DNA of 64,000 bases from a virus, in the IMG/VR virus record IMGVR_UViG_3300044825_000904, positions 1 to 64,000 of that record; one strand, given 5' to 3'. The position numbers were made by a program, and so were the translations under genes. Positions within the stretch are counted from its first letter, which is position 1; the number at the start of each line of letters is the position of its first letter. A model generated the notes under the pieces. The model searched no databases. It was not told the DNA's origin and saw nothing but the letters and a program-made list of their open reading frames with translations. This document shows positions 13,267 through 20,182 of the stretch, piece after piece.

Positions 13267-13500
13267 ATGGAATTCACTAGAATAAACAACGACACAAACG
13301 GAAACCCTCGCTACGTTACGCACTTTTTAAATATACCTATTGATGGCGAAGGCTTAAGCATTGACCAAAAATACGCCCTTGCATGCAAGAAGGCGAACAC
13401 AATAGGCGGGAAAAAATATCATACTAAATCCTTCGGTGGTGGTATTGTGTTCCAATCTTACAATATTAACGACTTAGAAAATCAAATTAACAACCTATAA
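13267..13500 (+). CDS. 77-aa early protein
   Basis: MEFTRINNDTNGNPRYVTHF, then IPIDGEGLSIDQKYALACKK and KKYHTKSFGGGIVFQSYNI. The ending with a Gly triplet and a Phe/Gln pair looks like a small alpha/beta fold. Many phages have a comparable short early ORF, but I cannot name the family. Confidence 0.65.
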   Translation: MEFTRINNDTNGNPRYVTHFLNIPIDGEGLSIDQKYALACKKANTIGGKKYHTKSFGGGIVFQSYNINDLENQINNL

Positions 13501-13510
13501 AAATACGCTC

Positions 13511-13678
13511 ATGGATACCTACATTTTTAACGCTTATTATTTCGGAGGCGAAAAGAAAGAAATTAAAGTAAAAGCAAATAGCAGATTTTCCGCATACGGA
13601 AAGGCTACAATTTTAGCCACGCAATACAATAATAATCTAGATTTAGTCGAATTAGAAAAAACTATTTACCATTGTTAA
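13511..13678 (+). CDS. 55-aa early protein
   Basis: MDTYIFNAYYFGGEKKEIKV, then KANSRFSAYGKATILATQYN. Small, with a beta-hairpin-like start and a helix. It has the shared early leader before its ATG and ends 24 bases before the next gene. Function unknown. Confidence 0.6.
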   Translation: MDTYIFNAYYFGGEKKEIKVKANSRFSAYGKATILATQYNNNLDLVELEKTIYHC

Positions 13679-13702
13679 TCACATTTTAAAAAATACGCAA
13701 TC

Positions 13703-14353
13703 ATGAAAAAGTACACACAAATCCAAAAGTTAGTTTACAAAATGTTAACAGAAAACACGGGCGTGCACTTCCTCGATTCAGGTGGGACAGATGGCCGGAT
13801 GTGGCAACGCAACGCAAAGAAAACAATCGAAGACTTTGCAAATGAGCCAGCGGAACTATATATAAAATATAGAAACGATGATTATATCGAGCGGAGTGTA
13901 TCCGTATTTCATTACATTTCAATGACGCACGAATTAGACTCTATTTGTGATAAATTCAACCGCATTAAATCCACAGACTGGGACGGCGATTTCTACGGAG
14001 TATCCGCAAAGCATCAAGCATTTTTAAACGAGATCGGATATGATAAAAACCCCAGAGAGTGGAACACATACAATGGAGATAGCGACCTTTCCCAAACTTT
14101 GCAGGGTGTCTCATTGCGTTTATTTGTAGACGGGCAATATGAGGATTACGCACTTATTCAAATACACAATGGTGCAGACGTTCGCGGAGGGTACACAGAT
14201 GCGAAATTATTCAAGGTCAACGAATATGCGGAATACATTTCTGAGTACATGGGACAAAGCGAAATTGAGGACGAGCTAGAATATATCACCGTGGTAGATG
14301 AGCACGGGGTAGAATACACCGCCGAAGAACTAAATTTAATCACCTCAAACTAA
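13703..14353 (+). CDS. Conserved phage early protein, 216 aa
   Basis: The N-terminus contains TENTGVHFLDSGGTDGRMWQ, followed by RNAKKTIEDF; this 'HxLDSGGxxGRxWxRN' phrase recurs in early proteins of many unrelated phages. The rest is acidic (YRNDDYIERSVSVFHYISM, LDSICDKFN, ALIQIHNGADVRGGYTDAKL). I know of no proven function; an anti-host or anti-restriction role would be a guess. Preceded by the common early leader. Confidence 0.75.
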   Translation: MKKYTQIQKLVYKMLTENTGVHFLDSGGTDGRMWQRNAKKTIEDFANEPAELYIKYRNDDYIERSVSVFHYISMTHELDSICDKFNRIKSTDWDGDFYGVSAKHQAFLNEIGYDKNPREWNTYNGDSDLSQTLQGVSLRLFVDGQYEDYALIQIHNGADVRGGYTDAKLFKVNEYAEYISEYMGQSEIEDELEYITVVDEHGVEYTAEELNLITSN

Positions 14354-14361
14354 ATACAATC

Positions 14362-14625
14362 ATGAAGAAGAAATATTTATTAGAAACACTGAAACAATTA
14401 GAAGGACTTATAAATCACTTTGAAAGTATAGGATTAGAAGTTATTGAAACGTCAATGGCTGAAGGAACAATTTGGTTGCATTTCAAATTTGACTTTGAAT
14501 TTATTAAGGCCATGATACGTGCGAACTATGAAATTGTAGAAGAAATTTCATGCATTAAAATAACATTCAAGAAAGATAATGTATTTTTTACAACCTATAG
14601 ACCATACGGCGATGAAGGCAAATAA
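14362..14625 (+). CDS. 87-aa early protein
   Basis: MKKKYLLETLKQLEGLINHF is an N-terminal helix, then TIWLHFKFDFEFIKAMIRAN and VEEISCIKITFKKDNVFFTT. Alpha/beta, soluble. The next gene's ATG lies 14 bases inside its end. No family recognised. Confidence 0.65.
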   Translation: MKKKYLLETLKQLEGLINHFESIGLEVIETSMAEGTIWLHFKFDFEFIKAMIRANYEIVEEISCIKITFKKDNVFFTTYRPYGDEGK

Positions 14626-14806
14626 GCTATTAGAATATCTTTTAGAACTAGACAAAGTCTACGATTTATCAAAGGTCGACGTGTATTATCGAACAGATAG
14701 AGATTCAGATGACGAGGCGGTTAACCACGCAGAAGAGGACCTATACGATGAGCATACAAATTCAGAATTAATATCTATCATGCTATTAAATAACCCACAA
14801 AACTAA
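14612..14806 (+). CDS. 64-aa acidic early protein
   Basis: ATG at 14612 (MKANKLLEYLLELDKVYDLS) is chosen because upstream codons overlap the preceding gene. Acidic: RDSDDEAVNHAEEDLYDEHT. A strongly acidic small early protein could mimic DNA, but nothing specific supports that. The last base of its stop is the first base of the next ATG. Confidence 0.6.
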   Translation: MKANKLLEYLLELDKVYDLSKVDVYYRTDRDSDDEAVNHAEEDLYDEHTNSELISIMLLNNPQN

Positions 14807-14994
14807 TGAACGTAACGATAAACATTTTAGAACTGGCTAGTGAACTGGCCCACGCTGATTTAATACTGCATATGAATTATGGTGCAGTATACAAAGACGG
14901 CGAAGACTCGACGACTTACACAGAAGAGGCACAAGATGAGTTCAATGAGTTATATGATAAATATTATTCAATTATAGAATCATGCACGATATGA
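14806..14994 (+). CDS. 62-aa acidic early protein
   Basis: MNVTINILELASELAHADLI, then DGEDSTTYTEEAQDEFNELY. Helical and acidic. Coupled to both neighbours: shared base at the start, ATGA overlap at the end. Function unknown. Confidence 0.6.
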   Translation: MNVTINILELASELAHADLILHMNYGAVYKDGEDSTTYTEEAQDEFNELYDKYYSIIESCTI

Positions 14995-15275
14995 AAGACT
15001 TAAAAGAGTTTAGCACCACTGAACTAACCCGTGAATTATGGGCCCGTGGTTACGACGTGTACCACTCAAAAGAGTATGCAACAGATACGATGTGGTTACT
15101 TGATGACGCAATCGATACCTATTCAGGAATTAAGAGTATATATTTTACTGAGAATGAACTGACTCATGAGCAGTTGATGCAAATACTGAATGAAGCGATA
15201 TCTTCATCGGTTGTAATGAGTGCAATATCTGAGTTACTATATGAAAAAATTTATCAAAACTTATTCGAAAAATAA
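14991..15275 (+). CDS. 94-aa early protein
   Basis: I chose the ATG that overlaps the previous stop (ATGA at 14991); another ATG lies 9 bases earlier. MKDLKEFSTTELTRELWARG, then DAIDTYSGIKSIYFTENELT. The first part looks like a short helical 'STTELxRELxxRGYDV' module seen in other phage early proteins. Soluble; function unknown. Confidence 0.65.
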   Translation: MKDLKEFSTTELTRELWARGYDVYHSKEYATDTMWLLDDAIDTYSGIKSIYFTENELTHEQLMQILNEAISSSVVMSAISELLYEKIYQNLFEK

Positions 15276-15484
15276 TGGCACGCAAATCATTTAAGACCGC
15301 AGGGTATACCTTATACTTAACCACCTCGATCGGTGGCTTAATTAAATCCCAGTTAGTGGACAAACTAACTCGAGAAGAGGTGGAACAGAAATATTTCACC
15401 TCAATGAACGACGAGCTCGAAGACTATCTTACCTCAATTGGGGTGAGTGTGACAAAGGTGCAAGATTATTTAAACGCAATATAA
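15275..15484 (+). CDS. 69-aa early protein
   Basis: MARKSFKTAGYTLYLTTSIG, then KLTREEVEQKYFTSMNDELE. A basic start and an acidic helical end. Its start shares a base with the previous stop, and its stop is followed after one base by the next gene. Function unknown. Confidence 0.6.
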   Translation: MARKSFKTAGYTLYLTTSIGGLIKSQLVDKLTREEVEQKYFTSMNDELEDYLTSIGVSVTKVQDYLNAI

Positions 15485-15485
15485 A

Positions 15486-15824
15486 ATGGGACTAACTAAA
15501 TCACAAGACATTTGGTCGTGCCACGAATGTGGTGAACTGAAGGGTCGACATGACCTTTGGTTTGATGGAATTTGTGAAGACTGCAATACAGAGAAGCAAG
15601 AATTTAAATTAGATTCCACAAAACCATCAAATAAATTTAAAGAGTACTTAGCAAAATATATGGCTGAAATAGATTTCATAAATTTCCCTAGCAAAACATT
15701 TGACCAACATTACGCCAACAATATGGAGCTAAGAGATTTTGATTTACTCAAGTACTGGCTAGAATACAATGGAGTGTTTGATGGTGGCGAAGAGATGTTA
15801 AATAAATTAAAAATCCTTTTATAA
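15486..15824 (+). CDS. 112-aa zinc-ribbon early protein
   Basis: The N-terminal 40 residues hold two Cys pairs, WSCHECGELKG (C-x2-C) and ICEDC (C-x2-C), which form a probable zinc ribbon. The remainder is helical (SNKFKEYLAKYMAEIDFINF, LLKYWLEYNGVF). It could bind DNA or RNA polymerase; the function is not known. Confidence 0.7.
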   Translation: MGLTKSQDIWSCHECGELKGRHDLWFDGICEDCNTEKQEFKLDSTKPSNKFKEYLAKYMAEIDFINFPSKTFDQHYANNMELRDFDLLKYWLEYNGVFDGGEEMLNKLKILL

Positions 15825-15844
15825 AAAACTAAACGCAATTTAAA

Positions 15845-16066
15845 ATGAATACGACCTTAGAAACGCAATTACAAAAAGCAATGAATATAGTCAATTGGGA
15901 CAATTGGACTGACGACGAGACAAATGAGCCTTTAAAATTAGGTGATGTTTACTATTGCAAACTTGATTGGATTAAAGACCACTTAGAAGATGAAGAGATG
16001 ATAGACATCATTAATGATTTACAAGAGACTATTGTTCCAATTTTAAACGAACTAGATAAATACTAA
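15845..16066 (+). CDS. 73-aa acidic early protein
   Basis: MNTTLETQLQKAMNIVNWDN, then DDETNEPLKLGDVYYCKLDW and a helical acidic end. The leader AAACGCAATTTAAA before the ATG resembles the early leaders at 13 kb. Function unknown. Confidence 0.6.
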   Translation: MNTTLETQLQKAMNIVNWDNWTDDETNEPLKLGDVYYCKLDWIKDHLEDEEMIDIINDLQETIVPILNELDKY

Positions 16067-16067
16067 C

Positions 16068-16349
16068 ATGACATACAACGAATGGTGCGAGTATGCTCAG
16101 TTCGGGCAGGCTTGCGAATACGATAATCAAATCTTACAATTTGTGGAGCAATACAATAATGCAAAGCATCAGCAATTCTTAGACCAACAAAATAATGATA
16201 GAGCAAATAGACAGATTCAGAGAACTGATAATTTCTGGCACGAAAGGGGGGACATTCTACCTACCGACCGCAACCAAACGTACGGTGCAAATGAAGTTTA
16301 CACGAGATCCGATCACCAAGAAATATATTCTCCAGTGCTACGATGGTAG
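16068..16349 (+). CDS. 93-aa ORF overlapping the next gene
   Basis: MTYNEWCEYAQFGQACEYDN is a natural-looking start one base after the previous stop, and residues 1-43 are Gln/Asn-rich and helical. From 16195 on it shares 155 bases with the next gene in another frame, and its C-terminal half reads like a shadow (RTDNFWHERGD...). Either two overlapping genes or a +1 shift that joins them; see findings. Confidence 0.45.
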   Translation: MTYNEWCEYAQFGQACEYDNQILQFVEQYNNAKHQQFLDQQNNDRANRQIQRTDNFWHERGDILPTDRNQTYGANEVYTRSDHQEIYSPVLRW

Positions 16350-16437
16350 CGATTGGCTATGGACTAGCTACGATAATATCAGTAAGAATTTAATCAGAGA
16401 TTTCGATGAGATTATCTCTCAATATACAGAGCTTTGA
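16195..16437 (+). CDS. 80-aa early protein
   Basis: MIEQIDRFRELIISGTKGGT, then QMKFTRDPITKKYILQCYDG and WLWTSYDNISKNLIRDFDEI. A small beta-sheet-like core with a C-terminal helix. It looks more protein-like than the frame it overlaps. Function unknown. Confidence 0.6.
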   Translation: MIEQIDRFRELIISGTKGGTFYLPTATKRTVQMKFTRDPITKKYILQCYDGSDWLWTSYDNISKNLIRDFDEIISQYTEL

Positions 16438-16505
16438 AAACAAGAACAATAATTATTTTGTGGATACTGACCATTTTGGTCGCAATAATTGGACATTTAC
16501 TATGA
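16434..16505 (+). CDS. 23-aa possible membrane peptide (TTG start)
   Basis: From TTG at 16434 the frame reads KTRTIIILWILTILVAIIGH: a two-residue basic start and one full membrane span. Its TGA overlaps the next ATG (ATGA at 16502). The overlap at both ends and the clean membrane segment suggest translation, but it is very short and lacks an ATG. Confidence 0.35.
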   Translation: MKTRTIIILWILTILVAIIGHLL

Positions 16506-16666
16506 ATTCACTATTTAAAATTTCCTATGGGCTATTTGCCTTGGTCCTTTTGTCAGCCTATCTAGGCTACATGACTGCCACCTTTTTATTATTTACTGCC
16601 GGCGTGCTAGTACTAGCACTAGGTGTTTACGTTAATGATTTAAAAAACAATGATAACAGACGTTGA
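16502..16666 (+). CDS. 54-aa two-span membrane protein
   Basis: ATG at 16502: MNSLFKISYGLFALVLLSAY with spans at about 6-24 and 27-46, then a charged end (DLKNNDNRR). Coupled to the tiny membrane peptide before it and overlapped by the DnaA-like gene after it. Could alter the host membrane early in infection; unknown. Confidence 0.55.
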   Translation: MNSLFKISYGLFALVLLSAYLGYMTATFLLFTAGVLVLALGVYVNDLKNNDNRR

Positions 16667-17006
16667 TGCAATGGACGTTATAGCACGCAAGGTGTGCTAT
16701 CGTCACCGAATTAGAAAGAAAGATATATTTCTCAATACCAGATTCCACCCAGTGGTCAGGGCCCGACAACATTTTTATTTTTTGTTGCACGAGGCAGGCT
16801 TTAAAATATCTGAGATACAAAGATATTGTGAGCGTTACGGCTATCCAGTTGAGCATGCCACAGTTATTTATGGCATCAAGAAGATGAAGGAGTACGAACA
16901 AGAACTAATCAAGGCAGGCAAAAAGAATTTAGTCACTGGTTTATCATTAATTGAGCAGAGACAAGAAGAGCGTGCCATTAAACAAATGCAATTAGATGGA
17001 GAATGA
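16650..17006 (+). CDS. DnaA domain-IV-like DNA-binding protein
   Basis: 118 residues. Residues 36-80 read like the DnaA C-terminal helix-turn-helix: VRARQHFYFLLHEAGFKISE, IQRYCERYG, then HATVIYGIKKMKEY, which matches the DnaA signature His-x-Thr-Val. No AAA+ ATPase domain is present; the protein starts only about 30 residues before the motif. Such short proteins may recruit replication factors to an origin, or compete with host DnaA. It lies 5.5 kb before the primase-helicase gene. Family call from motif only. Confidence 0.7.
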   Translation: MITDVDAMDVIARKVCYRHRIRKKDIFLNTRFHPVVRARQHFYFLLHEAGFKISEIQRYCERYGYPVEHATVIYGIKKMKEYEQELIKAGKKNLVTGLSLIEQRQEERAIKQMQLDGE

Positions 17007-17130
17007 GAAGTTTAACTGCAAGGAAGTCTCAGAGATTGCCTTCAGACAATTTGTTATTGGTGCTATTATTGGTGTATCAGGTACACTTAGTGCACTGCTT
17101 TGTATTTACATTTTAATTAGACTATCATGA
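16996..17130 (+). CDS. 44-aa membrane protein
   Basis: MENEKFNCKEVSEIAFRQFV followed by one long hydrophobic span (IGAIIGVSGTLSALLCIYIL) and RLS. The start overlaps the end of the DnaA-like gene and its stop overlaps the next ATG. Single-pass inner-membrane peptide; function unknown. Confidence 0.55.
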   Translation: MENEKFNCKEVSEIAFRQFVIGAIIGVSGTLSALLCIYILIRLS

Positions 17131-17393
17131 CAAAGAAACAAACGGCAATGCAAGAAATGTATTCTGATTTGATACAAAAGCATATTGTGTATACAAAATC
17201 AGGAATGATTAACGAGGCCACGTCTTTAGTATCATCAATTGAATTAGCAGAACACTTAATTAGTAAAGAGAAAGAACAAATAATCGATGCTAATGACTCA
17301 GGATTTGAAGATGGAGTAATGTTTACGCAAATTGGTACTCCAATTTATGATACACCTGAACAATACTATAACAAAACATATGGAAAGATATAG
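17127..17393 (+). CDS. 88-aa protein with E-x-YY tail
   Basis: MTKKQTAMQEMYSDLIQKHI is a helical start; LAEHLISKEKEQIIDANDSGF and the ending TPEQYYNKTYGKI follow. The 'ExYYxxxYG' tail recurs in two proteins near 27 kb, so these belong to one small helical family common in environmental phages, function unknown. Confidence 0.65.
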   Translation: MTKKQTAMQEMYSDLIQKHIVYTKSGMINEATSLVSSIELAEHLISKEKEQIIDANDSGFEDGVMFTQIGTPIYDTPEQYYNKTYGKI

Positions 17394-17664
17394 AATAATA
17401 GAAACCAAAGTACCAGTGTTATCCCAAAACACACAGGGAATTGCAAATTTTGTACCCGAAATTGAATATGAATCAACTTATCATGTGCAAGAATTAGTAA
17501 TAGAAAAATTTTTATGGATGACATTTAAAAGATGGTATGCAGTTCAATTTTATAGAGTATACGGATCTACCGAAGGGACAAGATTCAAATCTATTGAAGT
17601 AGCAAAGAAACATATTGAATTCAGAGAAAAGAAAATAGAAAGAAAAGTTGTATGCAAAGAATAG
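17380..17664 (+). CDS. 94-aa hypothetical protein
   Basis: ATG at 17380 (MERYRIIETKVPVLSQNTQG). Beta-rich: YESTYHVQELVIEKFLWMTF, FKRWYAVQFYRVYGST, ending in a basic helix (KHIEFREKKIERKVVCKE). It ends in TAG. Overlaps both neighbours by 13-14 bases. Function unknown. Confidence 0.6.
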   Translation: MERYRIIETKVPVLSQNTQGIANFVPEIEYESTYHVQELVIEKFLWMTFKRWYAVQFYRVYGSTEGTRFKSIEVAKKHIEFREKKIERKVVCKE

Positions 17665-17936
17665 CTAGATCCCGAGAAGGATACGAGGAATCCAATACGG
17701 CATGCCCATGGTGTGGGCACGAGCACGATGTGAATGTCTTACGTAAGATATTTGAACGCTCAGGTAACAAGACAACGATGCACACTACCTGCGATGTGTG
17801 TGACAAGCGTATGTTATTGCAACGTCACAAATTAGGTCACTTCAGTTTTTACAAATACATTGACTATAAGAAGAGACGCTTAATTAAATCTGGTCATGTG
17901 CCAGTACCAAGAAATGGGACGCAAGATTACGCCTGA
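17652..17936 (+). CDS. 94-aa zinc-ribbon protein
   Basis: Two Cys pairs: ACPWCGHEHDV and CDVCDKRM, 30 residues apart, forming a probable zinc ribbon, in a basic context (MQRIARSREG, QRHKLGHFSFYKYIDYKKRR). Likely nucleic-acid or polymerase binding. Function unknown. Confidence 0.65.
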   Translation: MQRIARSREGYEESNTACPWCGHEHDVNVLRKIFERSGNKTTMHTTCDVCDKRMLLQRHKLGHFSFYKYIDYKKRRLIKSGHVPVPRNGTQDYA

Positions 17937-18174
17937 TGGACTATTGTCCAAGACACGCAGACACCTTCGGGAGAGAGGGTTGCGGTACGCAAGTGTGGTA
18001 GGTGGTAAGAATTTATTGGTGCTTAAAGCATCAGGCGATTACCACTACCTACTCATCCAATTCGATGCTCTGCCTGAGCACTGGTTGGAGCAACAACGCT
18101 ACTTTAACATTAAGATAGCGAGTGCTTTAAATTACGAGCAATTAACTAACGCAATAGACAGATATTTAGTATGA
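17914..18174 (+). CDS. 86-aa basic protein
   Basis: ATG at 17914 (MGRKITPDGLLSKTRRHLRE) rather than 18 bases earlier, to limit overlap. The middle has YASVVGGKNLLVLKASGDYH, a beta-hairpin pattern, and the end is helical (NYEQLTNAIDRYLV). I do not recognise the family. Confidence 0.6.
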   Translation: MGRKITPDGLLSKTRRHLRERGLRYASVVGGKNLLVLKASGDYHYLLIQFDALPEHWLEQQRYFNIKIASALNYEQLTNAIDRYLV

Positions 18175-18362
18175 CACAAGAAGAATCAGAAAAAGAATAC
18201 AAGGCAGATAGTCTAGTTATTATTATAAAAACTAAGGATGATACATATCATCAAGTAGCATTAAATAAAAAAGAAGTAGCATTAGTATTTGGTTTAATAG
18301 ATCAGATGCACAATGGAGTAGTAAAAGTTTTAGAAGAAAAAATTAATTACTTAACATTTTAA
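18171..18362 (+). CDS. 63-aa hypothetical protein
   Basis: MTQEESEKEYKADSLVIIIK, then a regular beta/alpha pattern. ATGA overlap with the previous stop shows coupling. Function unknown. Confidence 0.55.
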   Translation: MTQEESEKEYKADSLVIIIKTKDDTYHQVALNKKEVALVFGLIDQMHNGVVKVLEEKINYLTF

Positions 18363-18373
18363 ACAACAAAACA

Positions 18374-18637
18374 ATGCCAGAATTTAATCACGATGTTGAA
18401 ATAGATATCTCTCCGTGGGAGTACGTAAGAGAATGTTCAGATAGCGAAATTAAAGAATTGCTTGAAGAAATTAGAGATAAAGGGTATAACATACCTAATG
18501 GTATTTTTAGAGATACTCATAAGTTAAGTGTCAGGGAAATTGAATTTGAGGATGCAATTGAAAAGATTAACTTAAACTACCTTAGATTATCTTATGAACA
18601 AGAAGAATACATTTTAAATTTATCTAAATCATTATGA
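18374..18637 (+). CDS. 87-aa acidic protein
   Basis: MPEFNHDVEIDISPWEYVRE, then CSDSEIKELLEEIRDKGYNI. This 'EIDISPxEFLxxCSxxEIxELIxxL' start is familiar from phage proteins of unknown role. Its leader AACAACAAAACA just before the ATG resembles the start-site element at 25.6-26.8 kb. The stop overlaps the kinase start by ATGA. Confidence 0.65.
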   Translation: MPEFNHDVEIDISPWEYVRECSDSEIKELLEEIRDKGYNIPNGIFRDTHKLSVREIEFEDAIEKINLNYLRLSYEQEEYILNLSKSL

Positions 18638-19134
18638 AAAAGAAAATTTGCATTATCGGTCATGCAAGGCATGGGAAAGACACTGTTGCTGAGTTTATTA
18701 ACAAGCATTATGGGTACAAAAGTGAGAGTAGTTCGCAAGCTGCATCAAGATTGTTTTTATTTGATGCTTTAAAGGAAAAGTATGGATACAAAACCGAGGA
18801 AGAATGTTTTGAGGACAGGGTAAATCATAGAGCTGAATGGTTCGACATGATTTGCGAATACAACAAAGACTATCCCGGTCAACTAGCTAAAGATATCATG
18901 AATCACAACCAAATTTATACTGGTATGCGTAGTGATAAAGAACTAGATGCTTGCTTACGTGATGGCATATTTGATTTAGTTATTGGAGTGTACGACCCAC
19001 GCAAACAAGATGAACCTTTGGATTCTTTTGATATCAATATATTACGAAAGTCACATATTATTATACCTAATTCAGGTGATTTATTTGATTTAGAGAATAG
19101 AGTTATCTTATTAAAAGAACTTTTTGAGAAATAA
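18634..19134 (+). CDS. P-loop kinase, probable dNMP kinase
   Basis: 166 residues. Walker A GHARHGKDT at 9-17 (Gly-x4-Gly-Lys-Asp-Thr), typical of phage deoxynucleoside monophosphate kinases (T4 gp1-like) rather than Ser-type kinases. Later: MRSDKELDAC and LRKSHIIIPNSGD, resembling the acceptor and lid regions of that family. Would phosphorylate dNMPs to dNDPs to feed DNA synthesis with NrdAB. Family is likely, substrate uncertain. Confidence 0.72.
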   Translation: MKKKICIIGHARHGKDTVAEFINKHYGYKSESSSQAASRLFLFDALKEKYGYKTEEECFEDRVNHRAEWFDMICEYNKDYPGQLAKDIMNHNQIYTGMRSDKELDACLRDGIFDLVIGVYDPRKQDEPLDSFDINILRKSHIIIPNSGDLFDLENRVILLKELFEK

Positions 19135-19139
19135 TTTTT

Positions 19140-19169
19140 TTGTAAATATCAATTTTAATTTTATCTTTG
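19140..19169 (+). promoter_or_regulatory. Middle promoter before the recombination genes
   Basis: TTG (19140-19142), 19-base spacer, TATCTTTG (19162-19169), ATG at 19194. Same geometry as the early promoter at 12960. Confidence 0.75.
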
Positions 19170-19193
19170 TCGCTCACTTTAACTTAATCTAAT

Positions 19194-19787
19194 ATGTCTA
19201 ACAAATCAGTGTTCGAGCAGTTATCTGCTCTCAACCTCTCATCCAAAGTCGAGAAGAGGGGTCAATTATCTTACCTTTCTTGGGCTACTGCTTGGGCAGA
19301 ATGCAAGAAATTATTCCCTGACATGACACGTACGGTGTACGAATCAGAGACTGGGATGAATTACTTTTCAGATGGGGCTACGGCTTGGGTCAAGGTTGGT
19401 GTTACCATCAATGGCTTGGAGTACATTGACTATCTACCAGTAATGAATCACATGAACAAGTCTATCCCACTAGCTAGTCTTACATCGTTCGATGTGAACA
19501 AAACTATTCAGCGTTCCACGGTTAAGGCGTTGGCATTACACGGCTTGGCTCTTAACATCTATGCCAAAGAAGATTTCCCTGAGGCAACCGATGGCACTCC
19601 TGCTAAGGTGGTGGCTAAACCTGCAGGCAAGATTGCTCTTGTGGTAGGGGATGCGAACTGGGAGAAAGTAGTCAACTATGTTGTCGATAACATAGGGCTA
19701 AAGTCTGAGGATGTGTTCAAGAACTTATCCAAGAAGTATGAGTTATCAGATCAAGTCAAGTCAGCAATCAATAAACTTAAGAAGTAA
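19194..19787 (+). CDS. Single-strand annealing protein (DUF1071-like)
   Basis: 197 residues. Start MSNKSVFEQLSALNLSSKVE, followed by LSYLSWATAWAECKKLFPDM and LPVMNHMNKSIPLASLTSFD, VNKTIQRSTVKALALHGLAL. This is the DUF1071 (Rad52-superfamily-like) annealing protein pattern. Acts on single-stranded DNA to pair complementary strands in phage recombination and repair. A linker and small C-terminal helical domain follow (about 135-197). A partner exonuclease gene lies two genes downstream. Confidence 0.82.
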   Translation: MSNKSVFEQLSALNLSSKVEKRGQLSYLSWATAWAECKKLFPDMTRTVYESETGMNYFSDGATAWVKVGVTINGLEYIDYLPVMNHMNKSIPLASLTSFDVNKTIQRSTVKALALHGLALNIYAKEDFPEATDGTPAKVVAKPAGKIALVVGDANWEKVVNYVVDNIGLKSEDVFKNLSKKYELSDQVKSAINKLKK

Positions 19788-20182
19788 TGGAGAATGTATT
19801 TAAAAAAGGAGATAAGGTGTTTCATTATTTATATAAATGGGGAACCGTCACAAATGATTATAAAATAAATAATTCAGGTGATTTTTATGTAGAAGTTAAA
19901 TTTGATAATAGTAGTCAAAATTATTTTCAAAATCTTAAAGATGCATTTCTGCTATCTTTTACCGAATATACACTTGAAGGATTCAGCCAAGAGCGACCTG
20001 AAGAATTACCTAAGAAAGGTCAGATTGTATGGGGAAGAGATAAAGATTATCAAAATTGGCACATATATCATTTTTCACATAAATCAGATGATGGTTTATA
20101 TCATTTATCAAGTGATAATTCAAGAAGTGCATATATTTTAAAACAAATAACAACTGAAAATCCATACGCAAATGAGAAATAA
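19787..20182 (+). CDS. KOW/SH3-like small protein, paralogue A
   Basis: 131 residues. FKKGDKVFHYLYKWGTVTND, then VEVKFDN..., and LLSFTEYTLEGFSQERPEEL. The gene at 21828 repeats the same order (GDKVF, YGWG, FFDD, LSFTEYALQGF), so the two are paralogues. The first 60 residues look like a small SH3/KOW barrel; a second domain (IVWGRDKDYQNWHIYHF) is extra here. Similar proteins occur in Bacteroides phages; function unknown. Confidence 0.7.
   Translation: MENVFKKGDKVFHYLYKWGTVTNDYKINNSGDFYVEVKFDNSSQNYFQNLKDAFLLSFTEYTLEGFSQERPEELPKKGQIVWGRDKDYQNWHIYHFSHKSDDGLYHLSSDNSRSAYILKQITTENPYANEK

Larger units (their letters stand above)
13005..13702 (+). repeat. Recurring start-site leader (TTAAAAAATACGC-type)
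   Basis: The four first early genes (ATG at 13025, 13267, 13511, 13703) follow near-copies of one leader: CCTTAAAAAATAACGCA, CCTTAAAAAATACTACT, CTATAAAAATACGCTC and TTTTAAAAAATACGCAATC. None has a Shine-Dalgarno core. It looks like a preferred A-rich translation start suited to Bacteroidetes ribosomes. Confidence 0.6.
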
